Shown in pieces: positions 62,722-64,000 of a stretch of DNA of 64,000 bases. Every line of letters starts with the position of its first letter. The stretch's first letter is position 1. The DNA is from Akkermansia muciniphila (GTDB lineage: Bacteria > Verrucomicrobiota > Verrucomicrobiia > Opitutales > Opitutaceae), in assembly GCA_945888375.1 (NCBI GenBank), contig CAMCZZ010000001.1, positions 186,001-250,000 on the forward strand, read 5' to 3'. Position numbers and translations under genes: made by a program. Under the pieces are notes generated by a model that was not told where the DNA came from, did no database searches, and was given only the letters and a program-made list of their open reading frames with translations.

Positions 62722-63180
62722 TCAGGTCTTGGTTTTGGCGGTCACGTGCACCGCGCCGAGGACCATGGTTTTGTCCACCGCCTTCATCATGTCGTAAAGG
62801 GTGAGGCCGGCGACGGTCACGGCGACGAGCGCCTCCATCTCGACGCCGGTGCGGGCGGTGGTGCGGGCGGTGGCGGTGATGACCACGCGGTCGGCGTGGA
62901 CGTCAAAATCGACCGACACGGAATCGAGGGGCAGACCGTGGCAGAGCGGGATGAGTTCGTCGGTGCGTTTGGCGGCGAGGATGCCGGCGAGGCGGGCGGC
63001 GGCGAGGACGTCGCCCTTCGGCAGGGCCTGGGCGCGGAGCAAGTCGATGGTGGCGGGCTGGCAGACGAGTTCGCCGGTGGCGGTGGCAGCGCGGGCCTGA
63101 AGGGGCTTGTGGCCGACGTCGACCATGCGGGCGGCGCCGGTGGCGTCGAGGTGGCTGAAGGAGGGATCGGGGGCGGACAT
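62722..63180 (-). CDS. moaC: Cyclic pyranopterin monophosphate synthase (MoaC)
   Basis: 152 aa from ATG 63180; the frame further upstream is a shadow. Family motifs are HLDATGAARMVDVGHK, IPLCHGLPLDSVSVDF (LCHxL), GVEMEALVAVTVAGLTLYDMMKAVDK (catalytic Asp and Lys). It forms cyclic pyranopterin monophosphate from the MoaA product. The normal C-terminal KxGGKSG tail is missing: the chain ends ...AVHVTAKTKT. It lies 25 nt downstream of moeA. Confidence 0.92.
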   Translation of the reverse strand: MSAPDPSFSHLDATGAARMVDVGHKPLQARAATATGELVCQPATIDLLRAQALPKGDVLAAARLAGILAAKRTDELIPLCHGLPLDSVSVDFDVHADRVVITATARTTARTGVEMEALVAVTVAGLTLYDMMKAVDKTMVLGAVHVTAKTKT

Positions 63181-63205
63181 TTTGTCGGCGGGGCGGGCGG
63201 GTGGG

Positions 63206-64000
63206 TTAAACGAGCAGGCCGTCGACGCTGAACTCCGGCGCGACGGCGGTCGGAACGCGCAGCAGGGCGTGGGTGCGGACGAGAGCGGTGAGGTCGCTGG
63301 AATCGACCCAAGGCAGGGGCGCGTAGCCCTCGGCCACGCGGGTGGCGGGCCACCAGGTCTCGCGCGGGTGCGGGCGCAGCGTCGCGCCGGGCGCGAGCGG
63401 GAGGCACAGCAGGGGGGCGGGCGCGGCGCCGGCGAGGCGGGCGAGCACGCGCGCGACGAAGAGGTGGAAACAAACAAAATGGGACAGCGGATTGCCGGGC
63501 AGGCCGAAGGCGATTTGCGCGCCGCGCACCCCGACGAGCAGGGGTTTGCCGGGACGGGAGGCGACTTGTTCGACCACGAGGGTGAAACCGTGCGCGACGA
63601 GCAGGCGGGCGGTGTGGTCGTGCGCGCCGCCGGAGGAGCCGCCGGACACGAGCAGGAGGTCGGGCGCGGCGTCGAGCAGGCCGGCGAAGGCGGCGGCGGT
63701 GGCCTCGTAACCTTCGCCGGCGCGGGCGTGGGCGACGAGTTCGGCGGAGGTCTGCGCCAGCAGGGCGGAAACGAGGGTGGAGTTGCTGTCGCGGATGCGA
63801 CCGGGTTGGCTGGGGGCTTCGGGGGCGATGAGTTCGCCGCCGGTCACAAGGTGGGCGACGCGCGCGCGGCGGGCGACCATCGGCGTGACGAGGCCGACGG
63901 AGGCGAGCAAGGCGAGCGCGCCGGCTTGGAGCGTGGCGCCGGGGGCGTGCAGGAGGTCACCCGCGCGGGCCTGGGAGGCACGGCGACGGATGAAAGCGGC
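63206..64000 (-). CDS. moeA: Molybdopterin molybdenumtransferase (MoeA), truncated by window end
   Basis: At least 264 residues are visible and the frame is still open at base 64000, so the N-terminus is missing. Entry at the edge reads RRRASQARAGDLLHAPGATL, then the family stretch IAPEAPSQPGRIRDSNSTLV (with R-D-SN for the substrate), LLLVSGGSSGGAHDHTARLL (GG-x-S catalytic loop) and IAFGLPGNPLSHFVCFHLF. MoeA inserts molybdate into adenylated molybdopterin. First visible gene of the moco cluster. The last ~70 residues form the small beta-barrel domain IV. Confidence 0.9.
   Translation of the reverse strand, partial: AAFIRRRASQARAGDLLHAPGATLQAGALALLASVGLVTPMVARRARVAHLVTGGELIAPEAPSQPGRIRDSNSTLVSALLAQTSAELVAHARAGEGYEATAAAFAGLLDAAPDLLLVSGGSSGGAHDHTARLLVAHGFTLVVEQVASRPGKPLLVGVRGAQIAFGLPGNPLSHFVCFHLFVARVLARLAGAAPAPLLCLPLAPGATLRPHPRETWWPATRVAEGYAPLPWVDSSDLTALVRTHALLRVPTAVAPEFSVDGLLV

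Overview
The window reads as a stretch of chromosome from a free-living, high-GC bacterium of the Verrucomicrobia, most probably Opitutaceae-like. This is inferred from the gene set: a PEP-CTERM protein, an H-X9-DG pseudopilin beside a large modular GH16 glucanase, alternative complex III joined to a cbb3 oxidase, an Acr3-type ars operon with a DUF6428 protein, and AddAB. There is no rRNA, tRNA, CRISPR array, insertion sequence or prophage. It is dense core and accessory chromosome, with many 4-nt start/stop overlaps.

Layout. 1-3180: the end of a type IV pilus / type II secretion inner-membrane cluster (GspL/PilMN-, GspM/PilO- and GspC/PilP-like). 3198-8704: UDP-xylose synthase-like epimerase, tRNA-guanine transglycosylase (its zinc cysteines are missing), a fused ATP-grasp/alpha-E protein, and a rhomboid protease. 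8765-12902: a DEAD-box helicase with a DEVD box, then a self-contained arsenic operon (arsR, DUF6428, arsC, acr3) behind a perfect palindromic operator. 12899-18983: AddA/AddB. 19110-22588: rpsT, mqo and a rhamnulokinase. 22680-24716: three divergent tandem paralogues of an unrecognised membrane-protein family, followed by a WecG/TagA glycosyltransferase. 25592-28213: YqeY, N-acetylglutamate synthase and a membrane-anchored hypothetical.

28326-33938: a polysaccharide/envelope module with a 1332-aa GH16 enzyme, an H-X9-DG pseudopilin and a divergent PEP-CTERM protein. 34086-39248: housekeeping genes (proS, clpS with a DUF2017-like partner, tsaC, rpsR, rpoZ, rpmI). 39783-45910: a four-gene signalling cluster (NarL-type regulator, REC-PAS kinase, Cache lipoprotein, hybrid kinase). 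45972-48994: frr, proB, trpA. 49186-61016: a continuous respiratory operon, first alternative complex III (ActA-F and small subunits), then ccoS-ccoN-ccoO and a monoheme ccoP-like subunit. This should form a quinol-to-oxygen chain without a bc1 complex. 61041-64000 (minus strand): molybdenum cofactor genes mobA, MOSC, mogA, moaC and moeA, the last running off the window.

Three gaps longer than 300 bases exist (39249-39782, 40461-40811, 47736-48187). The first and third each carry a copy of the same degenerate dispersed repeat. A nearly perfect 31-bp inverted repeat lies between mogA and moaC. No completely new multi-gene system can be proved from the sequence alone. The best candidates for undescribed biology are the tandem membrane family, the Cache-lipoprotein signalling cluster, the zinc-less TGT, and the small proteins within the respiratory operon.
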